Position numbers and translations under genes: made by a program. Positions 1 to 7,330 of a stretch of 10,383 nt of DNA are shown piece by piece. Source of the stretch: an uncultured Porphyromonadaceae bacterium (GTDB lineage Bacteria > Bacteroidota > Bacteroidia > Bacteroidales > Muribaculaceae); contig CAMWYV010000016.1 of the NCBI GenBank assembly GCA_947178565.1, positions 1 to 10,383 of the forward strand, read 5' to 3'. Under the pieces are notes generated by a model. The model did no database searches, was not told the origin of the DNA, and saw nothing but the letters and a program-made list of their open reading frames with translations. The first letter of the stretch is position 1. Every line of letters begins with the position of its first letter.

Positions 1-836
1 ATTTTGGTGCCGTTATAGTCAACCTCGTCGATTATTGCCATACCGATATTCTGAATCACTCTGAGGTGAGTGAGGTATTCCTGACCGAAGGTCATCCAGA
101 AGCGGGCGCGTTTGATGGTAGGGAAGTTTTGAACAAGGCTCTCAAGCTCTTCGTGGTAAAGAAGATATGACTCACGCCCTCCGATATTAGGGTATGTGAG
201 GGTTTTATGAATTTCGAGCGGACCGGTGGTCACCCATTTGCCATCCTGCCAGTATCTGCCGTTTTGTGTGATTTCGCGGATATTGATTTCAGGGTTGAAG
301 TTTGTGGCGAAAGCCTTGCCGTGATCGCCGGCATTACAGTCCACGATATCAAGCGTTTCCATTTCGCTGAAATAGTGTTTTGCAGCGTATGCGGTGAACA
401 CCCCCGACACTCCGGGATCAAATCCGCATCCGAGAATGGCGGTAAGTCCCGCTTTCTCAAATTTTTCACGATATGCCCATTGCCATGAGTACTCGAAATG
501 CGCAACATCCTTAGGCTCATAGTTTGCAGTGTCGAGATAGTTGACTCCGCAGGCGAGACAAGCCTCCATGATCGTGAGATCCTGATAGGGAAGAGCCACG
601 TTGATTACCATTTCGGGTTTATGACGTTTGAAAAGCTCAACGAGCTGATCAACACTGTCAGCATCCACGCAGTCTGTAGTGATGTTAGTGCTTCCGATAG
701 CCTTTGCGATAGCATCGCATTTTCTTTTTGTGCGTGACGCGATAACGATTTCGCTGAACACTTCCGGATTCTGAGCACATTTATATGCAACGACTGTGCC
801 TACTCCTCCGGCTCCGATAATTATAACTTTTGCCAT
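1..836 (-). CDS. Carboxynorspermidine/carboxyspermidine dehydrogenase (saccharopine dehydrogenase family), 3' end outside window
   Basis: The frame is open from an ATG at 836-834 to the left edge: 278 codons plus two bases, no stop. Residues 8-13 read GAGGVG, the N-terminal NAD(P)-binding Rossmann motif. The best family evidence is FDPGVSG at about 139-145 and NAGDHGK at about 168-174, followed by FATNFNPEIN. From memory this block is almost the same in Vibrio carboxynorspermidine dehydrogenase, and an FWMTFGQEYL stretch near the end of the visible part also fits. The family reductively condenses L-aspartate semialdehyde with a diamine (putrescine, or diaminopropane in Vibrio) to a carboxylated triamine, which a PLP decarboxylase then converts to spermidine or norspermidine. 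In Bacteroides, spermidine is made this way. The family is about 400 residues, so roughly 120 are missing. It is transcribed away from the dcw cluster. A plain saccharopine dehydrogenase of lysine metabolism is the alternative but fits the motifs less well. Confidence 0.85.
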   Translation of the reverse strand, partial: MAKVIIIGAGGVGTVVAYKCAQNPEVFSEIVIASRTKRKCDAIAKAIGSTNITTDCVDADSVDQLVELFKRHKPEMVINVALPYQDLTIMEACLACGVNYLDTANYEPKDVAHFEYSWQWAYREKFEKAGLTAILGCGFDPGVSGVFTAYAAKHYFSEMETLDIVDCNAGDHGKAFATNFNPEINIREITQNGRYWQDGKWVTTGPLEIHKTLTYPNIGGRESYLLYHEELESLVQNFPTIKRARFWMTFGQEYLTHLRVIQNIGMAIIDEVDYNGTK

Positions 837-886
837 TAAAATTATATGAATATGGTTTTTTTATGCAAAAAGGGTTATTTATTGTG

Positions 887-917
887 CTAAGTTAACGGTT
901 TTAGGCGCATAAAGCAA
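887..917 (-). promoter_or_regulatory. Candidate Bacteroidota promoter for the polyamine gene
   Basis: Read on the minus strand, a TTG (917-915) is followed after 20 bases by TAACTTAG (894-887). This fits the Bacteroidota -33/-7 pattern of TTTG and TAnnTTTG with one mismatch in each box. The implied transcript would start near 880 and give a leader of about 45 nt before the ATG at 836. It is a sequence match only, and AT-rich DNA produces such matches by chance. Confidence 0.35.
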
Positions 918-937
918 GATAGATGGTGTGAATTTTC

Positions 938-958
938 AATGCGGAATGCTGAATGAGT
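938..958. repeat. Imperfect 7-bp tandem repeat (AATGCGG-like, three copies)
   Basis: Three adjacent units read AATGCGG (938-944), AATGCTG (945-951) and AATGAGT (952-958). The third is degenerate and overlaps the left arm of the hairpin at 952-980. Short GCGGAATGC-type repeats are found dispersed between genes in various bacterial genomes. Whether this is such an element cannot be judged from one copy. Confidence 0.35.
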
Positions 959-980
959 GCTGGTGTAACCCGCGCTCATT
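952..980. other. Hairpin / inverted repeat of unknown role
   Basis: AATGAGTGC (952-960) and GCGCTCATT (972-980) are inverted copies that can form a 9-bp stem with one G-T wobble and an 11-nt loop. No run of T follows on either strand, so it does not look like an intrinsic terminator, and neither flanking gene ends here. It could be an operator or part of a small intergenic repeat. A stem of this size can also arise by chance. Confidence 0.35.
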
Positions 981-1075
981 GAGAGAAAAATAGAAGGGAT
1001 AGCGCTTAAATTTACAATCGCAAACGAGAAGTGAGACGAGGAGATACTGTAACAACCTTATAATCAGCATGGGTA

Positions 1076-1108
1076 TTTGAGCGGAATAAGATAAGTTATT
1101 TACATGTG
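1076..1108 (+). promoter_or_regulatory. Candidate promoter for the dcw operon (distal)
   Basis: TTTG (1076-1079) is followed after 21 bases by TACATGTG (1101-1108), a one-mismatch fit to the Bacteroidota -7 box TAnnTTTG at a suitable spacing. Transcription would start around 1114, giving a leader of about 90 nt before rsmH. Of the two plus-strand candidates this is the only one with both boxes. Confidence 0.35.
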
Positions 1109-1152
1109 AATTTTTTTGGAGTTTAATTATGTAAATCATGCGTAAAAATCAC

Positions 1153-1160
1153 TAACTTTA
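1153..1160 (+). promoter_or_regulatory. Candidate -7 box for the dcw operon (proximal)
   Basis: TAACTTTA matches TAnnTTTG at seven of eight positions and lies about 45 bases before the rsmH ATG, a usual distance for a short leader. No TTTG lies at the expected 19-21 base spacing upstream; the nearest TTTA (1122-1125) is 27 bases away. It is an alternative to the distal candidate, or a second start. Confidence 0.3.
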
Positions 1161-1205
1161 CAACCTCAAAACAAATGATAGTGTTTTAACCCCTATTTGT
1201 CTGCA

Positions 1206-2120
1206 ATGCAAGAAGAACTCTACCATATTCCCGCTTTGTTGCCGCAGTGTATCGAAGCGCTGGATATTAAGCCCGGCGGAGTGTATGTGGATGCAACTTT
1301 TGGCGGCGGCGGTCACTCCCGCGCAATTGTTGAATATCTTGACAATCAGGGGCATCTCTATTCTTTTGATCAGGATGAGGATGCGGTGGAGCGCGCTTTT
1401 GACGATCCGCGGTTTACAATTGTGTATTCCAACTTCCGCTATCTTTCCAACTTCATGAGATATTATAATGTTGAGGGTGTTGACGGAGTGCTTGCCGATC
1501 TGGGGGTTTCTTTTCATCATTTTGATGAAGCGGACCGTGGTTTCTCTTTCAGGTGGAGCGGACCGCTTGATATGCGCATGAACCGTAAGGCGACCATGGA
1601 TGCGGCGCAGTTTATAAATACCGCTTCCGAGGAAAAGATTGCTGACACACTATATCTTTACGGTGAAATCAAGGCATCACGTAAGATTGCCGCTGCTTTG
1701 GTAAAGGAAGCGAAACGCGCGCCGATAGAGACGGTGGAGCGTTTTCTTCAGATTGTGAAGCCGTTTGTGAATCCTCGTCAGGAGAAAAAAGAACTCGCCA
1801 TGATTTTTCAGGCGATACGCATAGAGGTGAACGGTGAGCTGGATGCACTGCGCTCATTTTTAGAGCAGACGGCACGTGTGATTCGTCCCGGTGGCAGACT
1901 TGCCATTATAACCTATCACTCGCTGGAGGACAGGATGGTGAAAAATTTCATGCGCAACGGTAATGTGGAGGGTAAGGACTGCCGTGATATATTCGGTAGA
2001 AGCGATGTGCCGTTCAAGATGCTCGGCTCCAAGCCCATTGTGCCGGGCGATGAGGAGATAGAGCGCAATCCGCGTTCCCGCAGCGCGAAACTCAGAGTAG
2101 CGGTAAGAACTGAAAACTGA
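1206..2120 (+). CDS. rsmH: 16S rRNA (cytosine(1402)-N4)-methyltransferase RsmH
   Basis: RsmH (MraW) uses S-adenosylmethionine to N4-methylate C1402 in the decoding centre of 16S rRNA. With the ATG at 1206 the protein is 304 residues, normal for the family. The SAM-binding loop is TFGGGGHS (31-38). DLGVS (98-102) leads into RGFSF and GPLDMRM. FQAIRIEVN (201-209), PGGRL (228-232), YHSLEDR (237-243) and the C-terminal NPRSRSAKLR (288-297) are all family hallmarks. The frame extends three codons upstream to a TTG at 1197, but the ATG is preferred because the family starts just before the YHIPALL stretch. One oddity is phenylalanine at 103, where most homologues have a second serine after DLGVS. 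It is the first gene of the plus-strand cluster, and ftsL follows after 20 nt. Confidence 0.96.
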   Translation: MQEELYHIPALLPQCIEALDIKPGGVYVDATFGGGGHSRAIVEYLDNQGHLYSFDQDEDAVERAFDDPRFTIVYSNFRYLSNFMRYYNVEGVDGVLADLGVSFHHFDEADRGFSFRWSGPLDMRMNRKATMDAAQFINTASEEKIADTLYLYGEIKASRKIAAALVKEAKRAPIETVERFLQIVKPFVNPRQEKKELAMIFQAIRIEVNGELDALRSFLEQTARVIRPGGRLAIITYHSLEDRMVKNFMRNGNVEGKDCRDIFGRSDVPFKMLGSKPIVPGDEEIERNPRSRSAKLRVAVRTEN

Positions 2121-2140
2121 TACACAACCATTATATACCG

Positions 2141-2488
2141 ATGGCGGCAAAAAAGAGAAAAAAAGACAGTGACAATCCCGGATTTTTCGCAAGGATCCGC
2201 AGCGGACAGGTGATCAGCAGCGATTTCTTTGCGCGTAACTGGATGACTGTCCTTGCTGCTATACTCGTCATAATGTTTTATATAACAAACAAGTACAATT
2301 GTCAGACAAAAATGGAGGAAATCCAGAGACTCACCACAGAGCTTGAAATAGTGAAAACGGAGCGGTTGAGGGTGAGAAGCAGCTACATGAGCAGCACACG
2401 TGAATCGTCCATGCAACAGCTTATTGATTCTCTTGGTCTTAATCTTCATGTGCAGGACAGACCGCCATTTAAACTGGAAGAGAAATGA
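2141..2488 (+). CDS. ftsL: FtsL-like cell division protein (Bacteroidota type)
   Basis: This 115-residue bitopic membrane protein has the architecture of FtsL. A lysine-rich cytoplasmic start (KKRKK at 4-8) is followed by one membrane span at about 33-51. A charged, heptad-compatible helix at about 56-85 would then form a periplasmic coiled coil. FtsL proteins join FtsB and FtsQ and help activate FtsW-FtsI at the septum. Primary sequence is poorly conserved in this family, so the call rests on size, topology and the position between rsmH and ftsI. The C-terminal stretch with STRESS (85-90), LIDSLGL (94-100) and PPF (108-110) looks like the Bacteroidota FtsL-like family. The stop codon overlaps the ftsI start in ATGA (2485-2488), pointing to translational coupling and matched amounts of the two partners. 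Confidence 0.85.
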   Translation: MAAKKRKKDSDNPGFFARIRSGQVISSDFFARNWMTVLAAILVIMFYITNKYNCQTKMEEIQRLTTELEIVKTERLRVRSSYMSSTRESSMQQLIDSLGLNLHVQDRPPFKLEEK

Positions 2489-4569
2489 AGAAGAAATCAA
2501 ATAAGAAACATATCCTGTATCGCTACGGTGTGATTACCGCCATAATATTTTTTGTGGCTACCGGAGTGATATACAAGCTGGTGGATACGACGGTGATTTC
2601 TGCGGGGGAATGGAACAAGAAAGCAAACGAGGAATTGTCGCGAAATGATACAATCATGCCGGTGAGAGGCAATATTCTTGCTTCAGACGGCAGTGTCCTT
2701 GCGGCAAACCTGCGCTACTATACGGTGAGAATCGACTTTCGTTGCGAGAGATTCATGGAGGAGAAATACAGGAGCGTGCTCGATACCATCGCCGACAGCA
2801 TGGCATGCTATTTTCCGGTACGAACAGCCGCGCAATGGAAAAAACATCTTGCCGCTCCGCTGGTCAAGCCTAAGGCAGAGCGTCCGAGAGCCTACCGTCT
2901 GATTGATAATATCAGCTATGCCGATTACCGCCGTCTGCGCTCATTCCCGTTCTTCTCAATCAGAAACCGCAATCGCAACGGCATATCTGTCGAGGGTAAA
3001 ATGCGTCGCGTCAACCCCTACGGAGACATGGCGCGCCGAAGCATCGGCGGTGTGGGCGCTACAGCCGAGTGCAAGGAGGTGCACGGCATATCAGGGCTTG
3101 AAAAAGCACTTGATACGCTGCTCTACGGAAAAACCGGTCTGTCAAAAAAAGTGCCTCTGACCAAAGGAATCGTAAACTGGACCGATATACCGGCGGTTCC
3201 CGGCTACAATATCACCACCACTATCGATATCAAGATGCAGGATATTGTTGAGAATGAGCTCAACGATGTACTCACATACTGCAATGCCGACTGGGGAGTT
3301 GCCGTGCTGATGGAGGTGGCAACCGGCGATATCAAGGCTATTTCAAATCTTGAGAAAAATCCGAATGCCAACAACTATATAGAAGGTATGAACCGCGCGG
3401 TGCTGGGCTTCGAGCCGGGTTCGGTTGTCAAGACCATTTCCATGATGCTTGCGTTGGAGGACGGGATTGTCAATTCACTTGACGAGGTTATCTCCACCGG
3501 CGCAAGATTTCCATACGCCGGCGGCAACTCCATTACTGATTCCCACCCTGTTCCTTCACTTACCGTGAAAGAAGTTATCGAGCGCTCAAGCAACATCGGC
3601 ATGACCAAGGTGATTGTGAGAAAATATGACTCCAATCCCGGCGGATTCTATTCCCGTCTGAAAGAGATTGGATTCCTTGAGCCTATGCATACCGGAATAG
3701 CAGGTGAAACAGTGCCCCGTGTGGACAGCGTGCCGAATAACCGCGGGGGCAGAATCGCCCTGTCGCGTCAGTGCTACGGCTATGCCACCGAGATTCCTCC
3801 GCTCTACACCCTGTCGGTTTACAACGCCATAGCCAACAACGGCAGATATGTGCGTCCGCGCCTCGTGTCGCGTCTCACCGGTGAGGAGTTCGATTCCATT
3901 CTGCCGGTAACATACATCCGTGACCGCATTTGCAGCGAGAAAAATGCGGAAAAGATGCGCACCATGCTCACCTCGGTAGTTCATGGCGAGCACGGCACCG
4001 GCAAGCGTCTCAAAAATGATTATGTGAGAATCGCTGGCAAGACCGGAACCTGCTACATGATTGAAGGCGGACACTACAACAATGCCAAGAAGCGCCTCGC
4101 TTTCTGTGGATTCTTCCCTGCCGAAAATCCCAAATATTCCTGCATAGTTCTCACCTGCAACCCCAAGCAGAATGCTCTGGGAGCGGCGAGCACAAGCGGC
4201 GAAGTGCTGAAAAATATCGCATTGAAACTATATTCGCGCGGAATGCTTGACAACAGTTCCGACTACCGTGCCGAGCCGGCTAAGAATGATCCGCCGGTGC
4301 TGTATGCTACCGCAAATACCGAAAAGGCTAAGAAAGTGGGCAGTGCCCTCACCGGCGGAGGGCAGCATCGCTCCATTCAGCGCCACACCTCATCATCCAA
4401 GGGTGTGCCCTCCGTAGTGGGTCTCGGATTGAGGGATGCTATAGCCGCTCTTGAAAGCAGCGGCTACAACGTGCGCTTCAAAGGCTCAGGCTATGTTGCG
4501 GCGCAAACTCCCGCCGCAGGCACCGAAGCCACCCGTGGTGCAAGTGTGACCCTGTCATTAAGAGAATAA
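2485..4569 (+). CDS. ftsI: Septal peptidoglycan transpeptidase FtsI (PBP3 type) with C-terminal PASTA domain
   Basis: This class B penicillin-binding protein crosslinks new septal peptidoglycan in the periplasm as partner of FtsW. It has 694 residues. A basic N-terminus precedes one membrane anchor at about 13-33. The PBP dimerisation (pedestal) domain begins at [12 protein letters not shown] (58-69) and includes [10 protein letters not shown] (201-210). The transpeptidase domain holds all three active-site motifs: SVVK with the acylated serine at 313, SSN (368-370) and KTG (519-521). A polar linker at about 588-637 leads to one PASTA domain at about 638-694. E. coli FtsI is about 590 residues and has no PASTA domain, so the extra length is mostly the linker and PASTA. 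The start overlaps the ftsL stop, and 26 nt separate it from murE, the largest gap in the cluster. PBP2/MrdA is excluded by the context and the PASTA tail. Confidence 0.95.
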   Translation: MKKKSNKKHILYRYGVITAIIFFVATGVIYKLVDTTVISAGEWNKKANEELSRNDTIMPVRGNILASDGSVLAANLRYYTVRIDFRCERFMEEKYRSVLDTIADSMACYFPVRTAAQWKKHLAAPLVKPKAERPRAYRLIDNISYADYRRLRSFPFFSIRNRNRNGISVEGKMRRVNPYGDMARRSIGGVGATAECKEVHGISGLEKALDTLLYGKTGLSKKVPLTKGIVNWTDIPAVPGYNITTTIDIKMQDIVENELNDVLTYCNADWGVAVLMEVATGDIKAISNLEKNPNANNYIEGMNRAVLGFEPGSVVKTISMMLALEDGIVNSLDEVISTGARFPYAGGNSITDSHPVPSLTVKEVIERSSNIGMTKVIVRKYDSNPGGFYSRLKEIGFLEPMHTGIAGETVPRVDSVPNNRGGRIALSRQCYGYATEIPPLYTLSVYNAIANNGRYVRPRLVSRLTGEEFDSILPVTYIRDRICSEKNAEKMRTMLTSVVHGEHGTGKRLKNDYVRIAGKTGTCYMIEGGHYNNAKKRLAFCGFFPAENPKYSCIVLTCNPKQNALGAASTSGEVLKNIALKLYSRGMLDNSSDYRAEPAKNDPPVLYATANTEKAKKVGSALTGGGQHRSIQRHTSSSKGVPSVVGLGLRDAIAALESSGYNVRFKGSGYVAAQTPAAGTEATRGASVTLSLRE
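4396..4566 (+). other. PASTA domain coding segment of ftsI
   Basis: Residues 638-694 begin [10 protein letters not shown] and run through [28 protein letters not shown] and a final beta strand SVTLSLRE. This is the usual order of a PASTA unit: P-x-V-x-G, a helix of the A-x-x-x-L type, then a Q-x-P-x-x-G turn. There is only one copy. PASTA units in other penicillin-binding proteins and kinases are linked to muropeptide or lipid II binding, or to positioning at the division site; the role here is inferred. Confidence 0.85.
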
Positions 4570-4595
4570 AAACAAATAAACAAAATACTCGCGTT

Positions 4596-6053
4596 ATGAA
4601 ACCATTGAGCGCACTCCTTTCAGCAATCTCCATTGAAGAGATTATAGGAAACAAGGACATTGAGATAACATCAGTAGAGAGCGATTCCCGCAAGATTCAG
4701 CTTGGCTCGCTCTTTGTTGCCGTTCGCGGCACTGTTGTGGATGGTCACCGGTTTATTCCCATCGTCACTGTTGGAGGAGCGGCGGCTATCGTATGCGAGG
4801 AGCTTCCCGAAAGGCTCGAATCGGATGTCACATATATTAAGGTGGCAAATTCAGCCGTTGCGCTCGGATTTCTTGCATCCCGCTGGTATGGTGATCCTTC
4901 ACGCAAGCTAAAGCTCGTGGGTGTGACCGGTACAAACGGTAAAACCACTACAGCCACACTCATTTATGAGATGGCTAGACTCAACGGTCACAAAGCCGGA
5001 TTGCTCTCAACAGTGTGCAACTATATCGAAACCGAAGCTGTGCCTGCTGAGCACACAACCCCCGATCCGCTTACCCTCAACAGCCTTTTGGCAAGGATGG
5101 TTGACGCGGGCTGTACATTTGCGGCAATGGAGGTGAGCTCTCATGCCGCACATCAGCACCGTATCGCCGGACTGCATTTTGCGGGAGGTGTGTTTACAAA
5201 TCTGACACGTGACCACCTTGACTATCACAAGACAGTGGAAGCATATCTCAACGCCAAGAAATCATTCTTTGACATTCTGCCCAAAGACGCGTTTGCGCTC
5301 ACTAATGCTGATGATAAGGTGGGAGAGGTGATGCTCCAGAACACTATGGCGACCAAGTATTCATACTCGGTAAACCGTATGGCAAACTTCACGGGACGAA
5401 TTATCGAGAGCCGTATCGACGGCACTCTGATGAGTTTTAACGGCAATGAAGTAGAGGTGCTTTTCACAGGACGCTATAACGCATACAATCTCACCGCCGT
5501 TTACGGCACTGCGATTCTGCTCGGCTTCGATTCCGAGAAAGTGCTCACCGATATGAGCCGTCTGGTGCCTGTTGCCGGAAGATTCCAGACATTCCGCTCG
5601 GCAAACGGCATAACCGCAGTGGTTGACTACGCGCACACTCCCGATGCGGTGGTGAATGTTCTCACTGCAATCCGCGAGGTGGTAGGAAACGGTAAACGCA
5701 TCATCACTGTTGTGGGTGCGGGCGGAAACCGTGACAAAGGCAAGCGTCCCATCATGGCTAAAGAGGCGGCTACCAGAAGCGATAAACTCATTCTCACATC
5801 CGACAATCCCAGAGATGAGGAACCGGCAGATATTCTCGCCGACATGGAAGCCGGTCTCGATGATATGACCCGCAAAATCACCCTAAGTATCGTTGACCGC
5901 CGCGAAGCTATCCGCACAGCCGCCATGCTTGCCGCTCCCGGCGATGTGATCCTCATTGCGGGAAAGGGACACGAAGACTATCAGGAAATCAAAGGAGTGA
6001 AACATCATTTCGATGACCGCGAGGTTGTTGCCGATGTACTCTCTAAACTATAA
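4596..6053 (+). CDS. murE: UDP-MurNAc-L-Ala-D-Glu:meso-diaminopimelate ligase MurE
   Basis: MurE is a cytoplasmic ATP-dependent Mur ligase that adds the third residue of the stem peptide. The protein has 485 residues, a normal length. The N-terminal UDP-binding domain contains [13 protein letters not shown] (28-40). The ATP-binding loop is GTNGKTT (112-118). TTPDP (154-158) and EVSSHA (179-184) belong to the substrate site, and K221 in AYLNAKK matches the carbamylated lysine. The C-terminal domain has DYAHTPDA (344-351), DNPR (403-406) and GKGHEDY (456-462). DNPR marks ligases that select meso-diaminopimelate; lysine-adding enzymes differ at the last positions. The cell wall is therefore expected to be of the directly crosslinked meso-DAP type usual in Gram-negatives. 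murF does not follow; mraY starts 12 nt downstream. Confidence 0.96.
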   Translation: MKPLSALLSAISIEEIIGNKDIEITSVESDSRKIQLGSLFVAVRGTVVDGHRFIPIVTVGGAAAIVCEELPERLESDVTYIKVANSAVALGFLASRWYGDPSRKLKLVGVTGTNGKTTTATLIYEMARLNGHKAGLLSTVCNYIETEAVPAEHTTPDPLTLNSLLARMVDAGCTFAAMEVSSHAAHQHRIAGLHFAGGVFTNLTRDHLDYHKTVEAYLNAKKSFFDILPKDAFALTNADDKVGEVMLQNTMATKYSYSVNRMANFTGRIIESRIDGTLMSFNGNEVEVLFTGRYNAYNLTAVYGTAILLGFDSEKVLTDMSRLVPVAGRFQTFRSANGITAVVDYAHTPDAVVNVLTAIREVVGNGKRIITVVGAGGNRDKGKRPIMAKEAATRSDKLILTSDNPRDEEPADILADMEAGLDDMTRKITLSIVDRREAIRTAAMLAAPGDVILIAGKGHEDYQEIKGVKHHFDDREVVADVLSKL

Positions 6054-6065
6054 AGCCGATAAATC

Positions 6066-7328
6066 ATGCTCTACTATCTTTTCAACTATCTCGAAGACTT
6101 GGGAATACCCGGCGCAAGGCTGATGGATTATATCACCTTCCGCTCCGGTGCGGCTCTGCTTATGTCTCTATTCATCGCTCTTGTTTTCGGCAGAAAGATT
6201 ATCGACCGTCTGCAGCTTATGCAGGTAGGCGAGATTATCCGTGACCTCGGACTGGAGGGGCAGATGCAGAAAAAAGGTACTCCTACAATGGGAGGTGTGA
6301 TTATCATCATCTCAATCCTTGTGCCCTGTCTGCTTTTCGGAGATCTGTCGAGCATCTACATGATGCTGATGATTGTAGCCACGCTCTGGCTGGGCACTCT
6401 CGGATTCATGGATGACTGGCTCAAGATGAAGCGCCACAACAAGGACGGCATGAGCGGCAAGTTCAAGATTGTCGGTCAGGTAGGTCTCGGTCTTATAGTG
6501 GGTCTTACTATGTGTCTGAGTCCCGACATCGTCATGCGAGAGAATATCGAGACAATAGATGTGGAGAATTCCGAAACCGTCATCTCCTACAAGTCGGAGG
6601 ATGTGAAAAGTCCGCAGACCACAATCCCGTTCGTGAAGAACAATAACTTCGATTACGCATACCTCACCGGCTGGATGGGCAAGCACGCGGCAACCGGTGG
6701 CTGGATTCTTTTTGTCATAGTGACTATCCTTGCCATCAGTGCCACTTCAAACGGTGCCAATCTCACCGACGGTCTTGACGGTCTATGCACCGGAGTATCG
6801 GCAATCATAGGTGTGGCTCTCGCCATCATGGCATATCTGGGAGGTAACATCATATACTCATCATACCTTAATATAATGTATATTCCCGGTAGCTCGGAGC
6901 TGGTGGTGTTCATGGCGGCATTCATCGGGGCGCTTATCGGTTTTCTTTGGTATAACGCTTTTCCGGCACAGGTATTCATGGGCGATACCGGCAGTCTGAC
7001 CATTGGCGGTATCATCGCGGTGTTTGCGATACTGATACGAAAGGAGCTGCTTATACCGATTCTCTGTGCAATCTTCTTTGTGGAAGATCTGAGCGTGATG
7101 ATTCAGGTGGTATATTTCAAATACACCAGAAAGCGTACAGGTACAGGCAAGCGTATTTTCAAGATGACGCCTCTTCATCATCATTTTCAAAAGCCCGGCA
7201 ACAGCGGTATCGAGGCTCTGATACAGGCACCGCTGAGAGCAGTGCCGGAGAGTAAGATAGTGACCCGTTTCTGGATTATAGCTGTATTTCTCGCGGCTGT
7301 CACTTTTGTAACCCTTAAAATCAGGTAA
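6066..7328 (+). CDS. mraY: Phospho-N-acetylmuramoyl-pentapeptide transferase MraY
   Basis: MraY is an integral membrane enzyme that transfers phospho-MurNAc-pentapeptide from UDP to undecaprenyl phosphate, making lipid I. The signature motifs are in order: KKGTPTMGG (69-77), the metal-site pair FMDDW with D116-D117, NLTDGLDGL (232-240), FMGDTGSL with the catalytic aspartate D307, and MTPLHHHFQ with the triple histidine at 371-373. Several hydrophobic segments between them fit the ten-helix fold. The protein is 420 residues against 360 in E. coli. Comparing motif positions, about 40 extra residues lie between the DD pair and NLTDG, in a polar stretch near 152-195. About 14 more lie between the triple histidine and the final helix. 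Similar lengthening is, as I recall, normal in Bacteroidota. murD follows after only 2 nt. Confidence 0.97.
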   Translation: MLYYLFNYLEDLGIPGARLMDYITFRSGAALLMSLFIALVFGRKIIDRLQLMQVGEIIRDLGLEGQMQKKGTPTMGGVIIIISILVPCLLFGDLSSIYMMLMIVATLWLGTLGFMDDWLKMKRHNKDGMSGKFKIVGQVGLGLIVGLTMCLSPDIVMRENIETIDVENSETVISYKSEDVKSPQTTIPFVKNNNFDYAYLTGWMGKHAATGGWILFVIVTILAISATSNGANLTDGLDGLCTGVSAIIGVALAIMAYLGGNIIYSSYLNIMYIPGSSELVVFMAAFIGALIGFLWYNAFPAQVFMGDTGSLTIGGIIAVFAILIRKELLIPILCAIFFVEDLSVMIQVVYFKYTRKRTGTGKRIFKMTPLHHHFQKPGNSGIEALIQAPLRAVPESKIVTRFWIIAVFLAAVTFVTLKIR

Positions 7329-7330
7329 TT

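Larger units (their letters stand above)
837..1205. other. Divergent intergenic region, no gene recognised
   Basis: This 369-base stretch separates the minus-strand polyamine gene from rsmH. It is visibly more AT-rich than the flanking genes. It holds candidate promoters facing both ways, a short imperfect tandem repeat with an adjacent hairpin, and a four-codon ATG-to-TAA frame at 1175-1189 just before rsmH. I looked for mraZ, which often heads this cluster, and for the TGGG-repeat operator that MraZ binds. There is no mraZ-like frame and only one isolated TGGG near 1070. A 67-codon frame on the minus strand (936-1139) has no recognisable features and is probably chance. Confidence 0.7.

Noticed and set aside
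207..737. Plus-strand open frames of 79-93 codons within the first 740 bases
   Set aside because: They are antisense to the continuous minus-strand dehydrogenase frame, which has clear family motifs.
952..980. Hairpin considered as a rho-independent terminator
   Set aside because: No T-tract follows on either strand and the flanking genes diverge, so no transcript from them should end here.
936..1139. 67-codon minus-strand frame in the divergent intergenic region
   Set aside because: It has no homology signal I recognise, runs through the repeat/hairpin, and could arise by chance in AT-rich DNA.
1916..2500. 194-codon open frame on the minus strand across the rsmH end and ftsL
   Set aside because: It lies antisense to two well-supported genes, has no recognisable motif, and its composition is what the complement of the sense codons would give.
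3586..4074. 162-codon open frame antisense to ftsI
   Set aside because: It covers the FtsI transpeptidase region and has no domain signature; treated as a shadow of ftsI.
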